Under the pieces are notes generated by a model that saw nothing but the letters and a program-made list of their open reading frames with translations, ran no database searches and was not told the origin of the DNA. A stretch of DNA of 64,000 nucleotides, taken from positions 9,357 through 73,356 of the forward strand of contig DF237417.1 in the NCBI GenBank assembly GCA_000708835.1. The letters run 5' to 3'. Source of the stretch: Klebsormidium nitens. Taxonomy: Eukaryota; Streptophyta; Klebsormidiophyceae; Klebsormidiales; Klebsormidiaceae. Of this stretch, positions 48,646-59,141 are shown piece by piece (positions within the stretch are counted from its first letter, which is position 1; each line of letters opens with the position of its first letter). Both the position numbers and the translations under genes were made by a program.

Positions 48646-50547
48646 GGTCCAGTGTTCCTCTACCACGTTTGCATGGCTGCAGTATGGGATCTGCAGGATA
48701 AACAAAGCGGAATAAGTTTCATCAAGAAAAAAGCTCAAGTGGTAGGGCTTTCGGTTGTGGCAATGCTCTAAAAATGGGAAAGAAGACGTTCCATTGCCAC
48801 AGGCTGCTCAAAAGTTGGAAAATGGAAGAAACGAACCACCATATCCTAACATTCAAACCAGCACCAATCGGGTTTGCCAAGCCGACAAAGGTATTGGCTG
48901 ATCAGGTGAGGTCTTCTGTGAGGGCGTGCTCTACTGTAGTTTGATTATCTCCATTGTTGATTATTAAGAGCAAGTTATAGATGCACACACAGATTGCCCA
49001 TTGCATGTTTTTGGGGGGGGAAGTAAGGATGGTGCAACATCCAGGTTGGAGAAGTGACTCCCTTCAATTGCCGCAAATGGTCAAGAGGGTCATAGGAATC
49101 AAGCCGCAGGCTCATACTATCTGGTCAGCTTACGCCCCAATGGTATTTGCAAGGGAGGAGGCTAAGGAATGAGCAGAGCTAGGTTGGGGTTGCAAACGAG
49201 AAGTAAGAGTGCACCACCAAGATTTTGACGTTCTTTTCGTGCTTTTGAGTGTGCATGATGCGCTGCCCTCTTCAAATCACACTCTTGCAGACTCAAAACT
49301 TAAGGTTTACAATATGTGAAGTACATGCCATGCCATGATGCAATGGTCACCGTCTTAAGTTTAAAATTATTGCTTCGATGCCGCCTCAGATTTGCAAGGC
49401 ACAACAGATGTATACTGGCCAGAAAACCAATAAACCAGTGGAAAGGGTGCTGCATCAAGCATGTAGCGCCAAACGAACTTAAACACCACCTTGACAGGTT
49501 CGCCCGTAGCTCTCCGCTGGTTCTAAAATTCATTGGAGTTTGCTGGACAACTCGAATGCACGAAAGACGGGCATTAAGCAGCTCTTCATATCTTCTTCTG
49601 CACACTGCTCTGAGTTGCTCCAGCCCAATTAGTCCATGGCTACTTGATACAAGGAGTAAAAGTGTTCTTTCAGCTCTGGTTTTCTTGAGCTCTTCACATT
49701 TTCGACCGAAACTGCCCTGCAACCATGACCAGGTTTTGTTGCCCCAAAATGCATCAAAGCGACTGCACTTTGACCGACCTGCTTCCCGCTGTTCCTTCTC
49801 CAGCTCCCACTTTGAACTGCCCCATGCTTGCCACTCGGTTCCGCTTCAGCTGCACCTGAAACTCCTGGCCTTTCTGGCGAGGTCCTGTCATTAGACACCG
49901 GACTAGCTGCCACCAATTGGTGCATTTGAGAAAATGCACCAGCAGCAATCCGTCCGTGCAGTTGTCTGAGCGTTACCACCTGTTTGGACATGCCACCAAC
50001 GCCTAGGCGTCCCAGAAAGGCCATTTGGAAGGGGTGCAGTTTCAAACCAGAGGTTTTCTGAACGTGAAGCAGATCCGCGGAGGGTCTATCAGGAAAGGCT
50101 GAGGCTCAAACTAATTGCAGTGCTTCCTTCGCAATTGCGAGGCAAATGGAGCCTTGGCGGAGGTCTCTTGGACTTGGAGGGAAGAGGAGCCTTTGACACG
50201 AAGGAAGGTGGGAGCTGTGCGCTAAATTGTGCAAGCACAGCCTGAGCGAGCTATGTATAGACTCCAACCTGCTCAGCCCAAACCCTAATCTGGACCAAAG
50301 CTTAGCTTTAGACTCTCGATGAATCTGAACTATCGATTTACCAAAGGTCCGGATCCGGTACATCTGACGCTCCAGAATTTGCCACGTCATTTACCTGCTC
50401 CGCTAGGTTCCGAGTTGCTGCTCTTCAGTCGATCTCGCACCTTCGCTTCGGAATCGCAGTGACGCATTCCCTTGTCCATTGGCATCATTGTCAAAGGTAC
50501 AGTGGCGTACACAGCTAGTTCCTTGGACGCCACCTCTCCTGACCACG
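48646..50547. other. Divergent intergenic region MCEE / GST
   Basis: About 1.9 kb. The first ~50 bp upstream of the MCEE ATG are an open continuation of its first exon, bounded by an acceptor-like site near 48693, so an unseen 5' exon of MCEE may lie here. The rest holds overlapping open frames on both strands (for example 49316-49894 plus and 49629-50045 minus) with no family features. No repeat or RNA gene was recognised. Confidence 0.4.
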
Positions 50548-53500
50548 ATGCAGGCCGTCTGCCCCGCCGCCTCTGCCCCCTTCTCCTCTCTTTCCTCCCT
50601 CTCCCTCTGCCACACCTCCAACGGGGCCCGCTTCGCCCTTTTGCGCCAAGTCAGCCTCTTCCCTCACCCTATTCACTTCAGGCGCTCGCCGATGCCCCCC
50701 ACCCCTCGAGCACTTTTCAGCGGTCTTAAAAATGCTGTTTCGGGGGCCCTGAATCAGAGCACTGCGGGTGGGACCACTGCAACCCCCCCCCCAATGGTGG
50801 AGCATAACCTCCCCCCCTGGGAGGATCTGGCGGCGGCGCTTCCGAAGGAGTTGGAGAGCTTGAAAGACAGGGTTCCGTGGGCTAAAGAGAGGCGGTTTGG
50901 CCTGGCGGGGGGGAAGGAACCGAGGGTCGTGTTTTACAGGGATAATAGCAGCTGGTGTCCGTACTGTGAGCGTGTGTGGCTACAGCTGGAGGAGAAGCAG
51001 GTGCCGTATAAGGTGGAGAAGATCAACATGAGGTGAGGAACAAGACCGCACTTCTCAGCACTGTGTTAATTTTCTCTTAATGGGCAAATTCAAGTAGAGC
51101 TCATTCAGACATAATAAGAGGGCTTCATTTTAGAGAAAATGAAATGACAAGGTGAAAGAGAGGGCCTGACCCTGAATTTTATGTAGCTCGCAGCCAAGCG
51201 TGTCTTTACTAAGAAGAAAGAATATTTGGAAAGGAAGAATGCTGGAGGAAGTATTATTGAGTATCCGCTGGAAGAGAGAAAGCTGGGGGGACATAGTTGT
51301 GGTCATGGTAATTCCAAAAGAGAGTGATTGCGCTCCCGTTCGTCTGACCGGAAGGCAGTGGGATACTTTCCACCAGTGGGCTGAGTCATTTAGGTTCAGA
51401 CTGCAGAATCCTCCATTCTCCTTGCGACTGAAAGTTGGACAAAACGTTTGAGACGTCCGTCCTATTCAATATCTTTGCTGTTTTCACAGGACTGGGGAGA
51501 GGAGATAGAAGGCAGCTCGCAGCAGACTCTCCGAGGCTGACTAACCCGTTTTAACTCCGTATAACCTGTATCGGTTCTGATAGCAAACCCACCCAAGAAT
51601 CTTTCTTTCAGAAGCCATAGCTTATCATACTCCACCCGTTTATGTCCTGTCCAGGTGCTACGGCCCCAAGCCCGAGTGGTACACGCGCATGGTTCCCTCT
51701 GGTCTGCTGCCAGCTGTCAAGATCGATGGCGAGCTGATCACCGAGTCTATGGATATCATGCTCCGGCTTGAGCAAGAGTTCCCTGAGCGCTCACTGCTGC
51801 CCCCGCCGGGGTCGCAAGAGAGCAAGGCGCTGCAGGTGAGCGAAGGCTCTCGTCCTGAGTGCAGTGTGTTGGAGCAATGTTATTCGTCGGTTGTATGTAA
51901 GCTCTGACCTACCGTGGTGAACCTCAGAGATATCCAGAGATTGCTATTCAGAATTGAGGCACGCATTGTCCGCGACCTGGAACGCAAGGCCCGCTGTGAC
52001 GACATGCTTTGGTTGTGGAGGTCGTTCTGTGAGGTCGATACATGTGAAGAACCGCTTTTACACCTGTATGCGTCAAAGTGGCCATCGGGTTCCAACTTCC
52101 GAGCACGATGATCTTGAGCCGTCCGATGGCTTCCTTGTTGACGATTGGACGGTTCAAGGTCAGGAACCATGCTTGGAGCATTTGGAAGCCAATGACAGAT
52201 TTGACAGAAAGAGCTGTAGAAAGACAGTCGAGGGGCCTTTTAGTGCCCACGAGGGTGGTGCAGAAGCCAGGCCTCTATTCATGGTTTTCCATAAGACCTT
52301 TCTCTTGAGCCGGTTATTCAAGCCCTTGTTAACAACCAAAGTCCAATGAGATCAGCATTCCGGACCGGCTCTTTGACTATGTCACTATTTTTCGGAATAT
52401 CACCTACAGTGGCACCCAAAATAGACCTGGACGTGATGGCAGGTCACAATTTTCCCTTTCTGTGAAAGACCTTTGACTGCGTTTCTCCTTGCTGCGAGTG
52501 GTGAGCTTTCCCTCTGCATTGCGAAACTTAGCATTTGTGACATGACGGGACTCCAAACAGCAGCGTCTTCGAGAGAATCTTCCAAAGTGGTCAGAGTCAC
52601 GTGGGCCTTGGATCTAAAGCACAGGAGCCTCTGCCCACCTCCTCAAACTTGAAGCGTCTGCGAGCTGGTTGCAGTTTGTACCCGCACATGTAGCTCCTCA
52701 CTGATTTCCCACAGCCTCAAATCCCAAGTTCCCCGACGTTCAAAAAGCTGTGATCATATAACACTAGGTTTTAGCATGGCAGGGCTCGTTGCATCCGGAG
52801 TAGCAGTTGTTTGGCAGCTGCGATTCACTCTTCACTCGCAACGGTAGAACTGCGATTCATTCTTCACTTGCCATCGTAGAACCTGAACCCCCAACCTGTC
52901 GACTTTCTCAGACTGTTGTAGTGCTGTACCCGGTGTTGTAGGGCTTGCTGCTTCTGGAGCGGCACCTGTTGGCACGTTTCCCTCAGTTGGCACGTTTCCC
53001 TCTCGCTGTATTTCGCAAAATCCCGGACATCTCAGAATCTCATAAACCCTTAAACCTTGCTACCCGGAACCGATTTCACAGGGCGCGCTCCGCCAGGGGC
53101 GACAATTGTCCGGTAGCTGACTCCACTTCATTACCAGTGGGTTAGCCGACCACATGTTACGCATCATACCAGCAACATTCTACTTTGGAATCCTCGATGC
53201 CGCAAATTTATTCAACCTGACCCGAAACCTCGAAACTCTGACTTCGCGTCTGTAGGGCCTGCTCCGCTTGGAGCGGCAACTCTTCGGCAGCTGGCTGCGC
53301 TTGGGTGGGGCGACGGAGCGACTTACAACTCTGCGCCCGCAACCCTTGAGTTCGAGTCTCAGAGCTGCAAAAATCCCGGAAACCTTAATTTAACGTTCAT
53401 AACCCTGGGTTTGTTTTTGTAGGGCTTGCTTCGCCTGGAGCGGCAACTCTTCGGCAGCTGGCTGCGCTTCATTACCAGCGGGTGGGGCGACGCCGGCAAC

Positions 53501-54776
53501 GGGCAGCGCTTCGAGGAGACCATGGCGGACGTCGACGGGGCGCTGCGGCGCTTTGGCGGGCCGTACTTTCTCGGGAAGGAGGTGAGCTCGACACGGAGAG
53601 GTTGTGATATTCGTAGGCGAGCAACGAAGTGGAGCGGCCACATGATTGGTTAGCCTTTTCCTGAACACTTAGTCGTGGCGCCGAGGATTAGAACCCTTGA
53701 TGCTCGATTGGAATTCCGTCAGATTTTGACTTCTTGAGTCAAATGAAACAGAAAGATTGATTCTTGGAAGAACGTGACGGCCCGACTGACGTACCAATGA
53801 CAGTTGCCACTCTTGGCCGTGATGTTTTTGATATTCAGTTGTCCGGATGGGTTTTGCTGATCTGCGAATCAGTTGTCAAAACGTCGACCCTCCGAACCAA
53901 GTTTTCCGGGCACATTGAGAGTTGCACCTTGGGCAGAGAGCAAGTTTTTCAATTATGGTTCCCGTTCCGTCCCCGCAGTTCTCCATGATCTACGCCGTCT
54001 ATTCCTCTGATGTGTACAGATCTTGTCGTCAGGCCGTTGACTCCCCGGATTAAGTTCGTGCACATTTCGACGAATGATCCTCATTGTGACGTTCGTTTTA
54101 TCTCATCGTAATGGCAAACTTTTCTGATCACGCTCCCGTATCTCTCCCGCAGTTCTCCATGATCGACGCCGTCTACGCCCCCTTTCTGGAGCGCATCGCC
54201 GCGAGCGTGCCCTACTACAAGGGCCTTACCGTGCGCAACAACAAATGGTCCGCCGTCAATGGTTGGTACGATGCTATGGATTCCCGGCCCGCGTACCATG
54301 CCATGAAGTCGGACGACTTCACGCACGTCCACGATCTACCCCCCCAAATCGGGGAGTGCTACCACAACGACGCCTCGAAGGATTATTGGGCGCTGGTTGA
54401 CGGAAAGGCCGGCAGTTGGGACTTGCCGTTGAAACCGGAGACTACCGGATGGGGATTTGACGAGGGAACTGCGGGGAAGGGCGAGGCCGCGTATAGTCTG
54501 GTTACGAACCACGCTGCCGTGGTTAGGTTCGCGTTGCGGCCGCTGAGAAACGACGCCGAGGCATACGCCGAGGCGGTAGACGTCGTGTTCAGGTACGTTG
54601 CGAAGGCGTTGCTTGAGGGAACGGAAAAGGCGGGGGAGTTGCCGGCGGGTTTGCCTAAGCAAGTGAAGAAAGCGGTGGAGCATTTGAGGGATAACGTGGG
54701 TGTACCGCGGGATATGAGCTACCCGGCGGCACGGCAATTGCGGGCGCACCTGAACTGGGCTCTCCGCCAATTGTAA
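50548..54776 (+). CDS. Plastid-targeted glutathione S-transferase, CPYC type
   Basis: Four exons: 50548-51032, 51655-51835, 53423-53581 and 54153-54776, in phase, 482 residues. Residues 1-50 are rich in Ser, Ala and Arg and resemble a chloroplast transit peptide. A thioredoxin-fold GST N-domain follows, with a glutaredoxin-like CPYC active site at 137-140 ('YRDNSSWCPYCERVWLQLEE'), then 'RMVPSGLLPAVKIDGELITE' as the cis-Pro and glutathione-binding region. The helical C-domain includes 'GGPYFLGKEFSMIDAVYAPF' and ends near 'WYDAMDSRPAY'. A C-terminal extension of about 170 residues comes after it, with 'HDLPPQIGECY' and 'VGVPRDMSYPAARQLRAHLN'. Cys-type GSTs usually act as thiol transferases or reductases and not as classical conjugating enzymes. 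The motif and extension recall iota-class GSTs of algae, mosses and cyanobacteria, but I am unsure of the class. Introns 2 and 3 hold copies of the exon 3 and exon 4 acceptor edges. Confidence 0.88.
52770..53340. repeat. Four tandem copies of GST exon 3 acceptor edge
   Basis: The acceptor and first ~60-80 bp of exon 3 (real junction 53423) recur upstream in intron 2, with exon-like starts near 52783, 52942, 53082 and 53256, so spacing is about 140-174 bp. Each unit begins at an AG and continues as a variant of 'ggcttgcttcgcctggagcg'. The copy at 53256 matches closely through 'cggcaactcttcggcagctg'; the farther ones are degenerate and frameshifted. Confidence 0.83.
53935..54010. repeat. Copy of GST exon 4 acceptor edge
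   Basis: The exon 4 acceptor and its first bases (54148 onward, 'cgcagttctccatgatcgac') are repeated 174 bp upstream, starting at 53974 with 'cgcagttctccatgatctac', and preceded in both places by a related pyrimidine-rich stretch. The copy loses similarity after about 30 bp of exon sequence. Confidence 0.8.
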
Positions 54777-56401
54777 GGTCTGTCCCTACCAAGCAGGTTT
54801 GATTGACAAAAACGCTTTAATATAAGCAATGCGCGCCTATCCTATGACAGACCGACAAAGGCAGTGAGACCGGTCAAAGGACTGGTCAAAGGCATTCTGC
54901 TGGTGTTCGAACCCTAGGATAAGTAAGTAGCACCTTCACCGAACACGATTTGGCGGAATACTGTCGATTACAGTCACCATGAAGTCCGCCGCGATGTTTG
55001 CAGGTTCTTGCTACGGTACTCCTATTGTGATAACAGGGTGGCTCCAATAGGCTGGAATCAATTCATGACGCTATGAAGAAAGTCTACTGCGCCCGCTTGT
55101 TGAACTTTCGATGCATCATACATGTAATTCTGGTAACTTGGAATGATGTGCTGGTCTAGTTATCGGTTTCGCATGGGTTGAATCCGGATTCCGTATTAGT
55201 ACATCCGATCCGATCGATGATCTATACATGAGCAGGCAGTCCCGATCCTCAAAGAAATGTATGTGCCATGCAACGCGCGAATTTACTTGGCTAAATCTGC
55301 TACGTAAACTGCATAAGAGCTAAATTGTAAGAGTCGGACTCACAGGAAAGTTGAAGGTGCCTGGCCGTTGCCTTGAACGAATCAGCAAACTTCTAGATAA
55401 GCTCGAGATCGCCTTCGAAGTGATTGTGGCCAACATAGCATTTTCGACAGCTGACTGTGAGAGGTGCGTGCGTGCGTGCGCAACAATACTGTTCAGGGTT
55501 TCTCGCTTTAGTACCATGATCCCTTTCAACCGAATGCATTTAAAATTGGGGCGCATGCATCCCGTCTCCTCTAGAAAGTCCGGTCCAACCGTTCACTGAC
55601 TGAAAACTTCGTTGGCTTCAAGTATGTCGAGACCAAGGAATGCTGGCACTTCCCTCGAATACTGATGCACAGGGGTCTTCTACATTCCATGCACTGACGT
55701 ACATGCAAGTCATCGCTTGCATGAGAAGAGGTCTTCATGCATCCACCCTGTTGCCAAATCACGGGTTATTCTTGAAAATCAAAGTTTCAAACTTTCCCAT
55801 GTCATCGAACAATGGTATCAAAGTCAGTGCACGAGTCTACTTGATTTGCTCACTTGAATTGGGCGATGCTCGGCCAATCTATCAGCATAAAATCATAGTA
55901 ACGCTTCGAGAGGCAGATGGACGTATCACATGCCCGTAGTATCTATCACAGTAACGCGAGCGTCCACGATTACTTCGCTGACCTATCTGTGATCCTCGGT
56001 CTCCAAGTCCGCAATCTAAAATCTGGGCTTGAAAGGCTAAACTTAGGCCAGCCACCTTTAGGACGGTAAAGTGGCAGGCGCTGGGACTTTTAAATGCAGA
56101 AGTTCACGAGGGGGCAGAGGGCTTTCGCTTTATCGATCTATCTTTGGAATCCATTGTGAAGCGGTGAAGTGGTTTGGCAAAAAAAATTTGGTCTCTCTAC
56201 GACCGATACGTTTCGGGCCTTTTCGAGTGGGTTCAGCGGGTGATAACTTCGGTCGCGAAGCTTGCCCGGGCTTGGTTGCTCGTGCATGCTGTCATCGGTA
56301 TCGAAATCAACGGCTCCTCAGCTCTCATCTTCGGCCCACAAGCAGATCATCATTTTCAAGTGACTCCTTATAAGCAGCCGACGAAAAAAGGACATTTGTT
56401 G
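54777..56401. other. Intergenic region between GST and tRNA-like gene
   Basis: About 1.6 kb with no credible open frame or exon. The start should be the GST 3' UTR. A 'gtgcgtgcgtgcgc' short tandem run occurs near 55465. A B-box-like 'ggtgttcgaaccct' at about 54902 has no matching A-box or foldable tRNA around it. Confidence 0.4.
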
Positions 56402-56668
56402 GGGGCTGGAGCTCAGTGGTAGAGCGCCAACTCGGATGAGGGCAAATTCGCCTAGCTTTGCATTAGGGACAGGGTCCTGAGTCTAGACTGTATGCAGTGC
56501 ACGGCTACTCCCAGAATGGGACGTCGGATGTGCGTAGGGATAGGTGCATACCTCAAGCCCGGGGCAGTAGTGTCGCCCTGTAGGCTTTCAGACTTATCAG
56601 ACCTCCGGGTGCCCGCGATAGCCCGACCCGCCGAGTGAGAGACGCGGGTTCGAATCCCGCCAGCTCCA
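56402..56668 (+). ncRNA. tRNA-like Pol III gene with ~200-nt insert
   Basis: The ends fold as a tRNA: acceptor 56402-56408 (GGGGCTG) pairs over all seven positions, one as G-U, with 56661-56667 (CAGCTCC), plus an A discriminator. The D arm is GCTC/GAGC (56411-56425) with an A-box-like sequence. The T arm is GCGGG-TTCGAAT-CCCGC (56644-56660), a perfect B-box. Between them there is no canonical 5-bp anticodon stem with a 7-nt loop and U33. Instead ACTCGG (56430-56435) pairs with CCGAGT (56631-56636), closing a structured insert of about 200 nt with several hairpins. A TTTT run at 56672-56675, four bases past the end, looks like a Pol III terminator. It may be a tRNA with an unusual long intron, or a tRNA-derived RNA. 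The acceptor stem and 3' end resemble tmRNA, but the D-arm half does not. Confidence 0.6.
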
Positions 56669-56671
56669 TCC

Positions 56672-56675
56672 TTTT
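56672..56675 (+). terminator. Pol III-type T-run terminator
   Basis: A four-T run directly after the tRNA-like gene's 3' end. This spacing and length are typical for RNA polymerase III termination and support transcription from the internal A and B boxes. Confidence 0.5.
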
Positions 56676-59141
56676 CTGCGGCGCATCAATCGAGCGCCAA
56701 TGCGGATTATATCAGCTTTAACCCCCGCGATGCTTCTGCGTGCATATATGGAGGCTCCAAGCCTTGCCATGCGATGGTGAAGCACGTGACAGGCAAGTAC
56801 AAAAGTAGCGCCAAGCGTCTCCCGTTTAACATGTAGAGTCTAGAATTTCTGATCGCTTTTGCACGTGCCCTGAGTGACAGAGTGAATACGCGGTCGGAGC
56901 GCCCCAACTTGGCCATTGGGTTCTCCCGAGGAGCTGACCCGGGCTTAATCGTGGGCTCAACATAGTACCCGCCACTGGCTGCAACTTGACCTTCTGCTAC
57001 AGTCAAGTCCGGACGACTGATCTTGCAGAGCGTCTCGTACCTTCTACGTACGTTCCGGCACGCAGCTTTATGGGAATTGCAACTCAACGGCCTTGGGCTT
57101 TCCTGAGAATATGCGCAACTTAAGTTAAACGGTGAAACTCTTCTGCTGAACCAGGACCTCTCGTTAATTGATTGGAGACCTTAGTATCACCTTATGCCCA
57201 ACTTCCGAGGAGGTGCCAACCGTTCGAACGACCTTCGCCGCTCCCGGATCCAGATGCAACATGCGGATTGATGCATACATGATACTTCGTGCTTGGAGTA
57301 CGTACTAGTCTGGGCACCTAATTGGCGTTAGAACGCTGAGGTGCAATTGCCTCGTGTCGGTCGCTTTCGGATATGACGTCGTACGACCAACTCAAAAGCC
57401 ACACTGAAGCATAGGTCAAATTCCGACGAGTCAGCATCAGGCGCGGCTAAGTTCCAGCCAGCTTCGATCTGTGAGACTGAAGGCTCTCGTAAGGGTGGAC
57501 CAGCTAACGGGCGCAAACGAGAACACCGTCTGAATTGGGTTTGCATCTGGACTTCTTAGGAGCACCCTAATCATCCTCCAGGGTGTGGAATCTTGCAGTC
57601 ACGGTATTGCGCGCCTTGCTTGAAGGGGGCTGTGACTGGTCCGTTCTCGGAACTTCGCGTGACGTGGTACTTGTACTTTTTGAGCGGTAGTAAGTGCTCA
57701 ACAAGGTATTCGTGTACGGTATGCCAATGACCATTGACTTTGAGATTGTGCGCCGAGAGGTTCACCATTTAGGAAAGCACGTAAGAAACACTGCCCGGAA
57801 GCTAATTAAGTTCGAAAGAAGCAAGCTGGTTGTCCTGATATCCTCCTTTGGAGTCACGTCAGCTTCCGAGTCGTACGTTCTCGGAAGTGGTTCGATCCAT
57901 CGCCCTTCAAAAGAATGTCCAAAACCCAACTATGCGAGAACTCAGGTCGAAGGATGAGGCTGTCATGCAGCTGGCGACGGCCCGGGGAAATCTATGGATC
58001 TGAGAGAAGGAAGAGTCCGGATCATGAGGCGAGATTAAGAATTAGCGAAAGACGCATGATATTCGCTGCCCACTAGAAGGTCTTCAACTCAACCTCAGAC
58101 ATACATATGGTGGCTTTCCCCAAGACGTCAGTGCCAATGAATCTGACGTTATCAGATTCTAACGGTGCATGTACATTATTTATCACACCTGAAATCTTTC
58201 AAGCCGTCAAGCATCGCGTCGACGTCGGCTGCGGGTCGGAAGCACTTGCAAAAGTGAAGAAGTGGTGATGGCGAGACAAGCGTCTTCTGTTAGCTTCAAC
58301 ACCGGTATCGCTGTTATTTTGAAGCAGGCATCATTGGCGCCAAAATCTGACAGCTACCTTGCAAGACTAGGGGGTCAAGAGGTATGGTTTTATTCTGCAG
58401 TCTTCGAAGCAGTGGGGTCTTTCTTCGTGATGCAAGTCTGCAAGTCGCTGTCGTCAATATTGCATGCAGCCTGATGATCCTGAGCGGCGCGGCCGCACGC
58501 ACAGTACTGTAATGTGCGCGCGCGACAATGGGACCTGAGTCAAAGATGGAGTGAGATTTGTCCGGGGGCTTGTTAGGAAACCGAGCAAGTCCACCGGATG
58601 GGGGTTTGTCGAACTTGCCAGTCCCGACTCCCAACGCGGCGACCGCGGCAGATGCAACTCACCGGTAATCTCGCCCGGTCAAATGTGTTACTGGTAACGA
58701 ACCCCCTGCTACGGACCGTACTGGCGCGCCAGGGGGATTGCTTGTGACGTCAGCGTTGTGGTGCTTGGGAGTTTCCGAGGTGACGACGAGACGACGACAG
58801 AATGTACTCTCTAGAGTCTAGGACTAGGCGACACAGGCTGGTCACTTCGCACGGGCATTGTCGCCAGCGTCTATTGCAATGGCGCCTTTTAATTGGATGA
58901 TATTGATACAGGATTTCCAGGCGGACTTCATTTGACTCTTCGAAAAAGCTGATTGAGAAAGCTGATGAGCACTGAGTGCACATTGTCTCGGCTCAGGGTT
59001 CAAGATGGAGGTCTAGAATGGAGTGCATTGCATTATCAAGGGTGGCGACATGGGGGAAGCATAAATTAAAGGTGGTCTCCCTTGGCATTTCAATCAAAAA
59101 GCGTTCTTCAGGTGCTTCTGGGTCCCAAACCCCTGACCAAA
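56676..59141. other. Intergenic region upstream of the P450
   Basis: About 2.5 kb without a gene I can support. Two opposed open frames overlap at 57571-57957 but neither has recognisable motifs. The P450 promoter should lie in the last several hundred bases; no clear TATA box was found, though 'cataaattaaagg' at about 59060 is A/T rich. A GC-rich patch with GGCGCGCC lies near 58725. Confidence 0.4.

Noticed and set aside
53320-53375. T-arm-like 'gagttcgagtctc' in GST intron 2
   Set aside because: No complete cloverleaf can be drawn; it lies within the exon 3 echo series and is probably chance.
54890-54925. B-box-like sequence suggesting another tRNA
   Set aside because: The stem around the TTCGAAC loop is imperfect and no A-box or acceptor stem can be placed at a suitable distance.
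56440-56486. Possible tmRNA tag reading frame starting at a GCA in the tRNA-like gene
   Set aside because: A 12-codon frame from a GCA to TGA exists, but it does not end in an ALAA-like tag and the 5' half does not match the tmRNA 5' end. tmRNA function is therefore not supported.
57571-57957. Overlapping opposed open frames suggesting a gene or transposon relic
   Set aside because: Neither frame shows domain motifs, terminal repeats or splice partners, so I could not support a feature.
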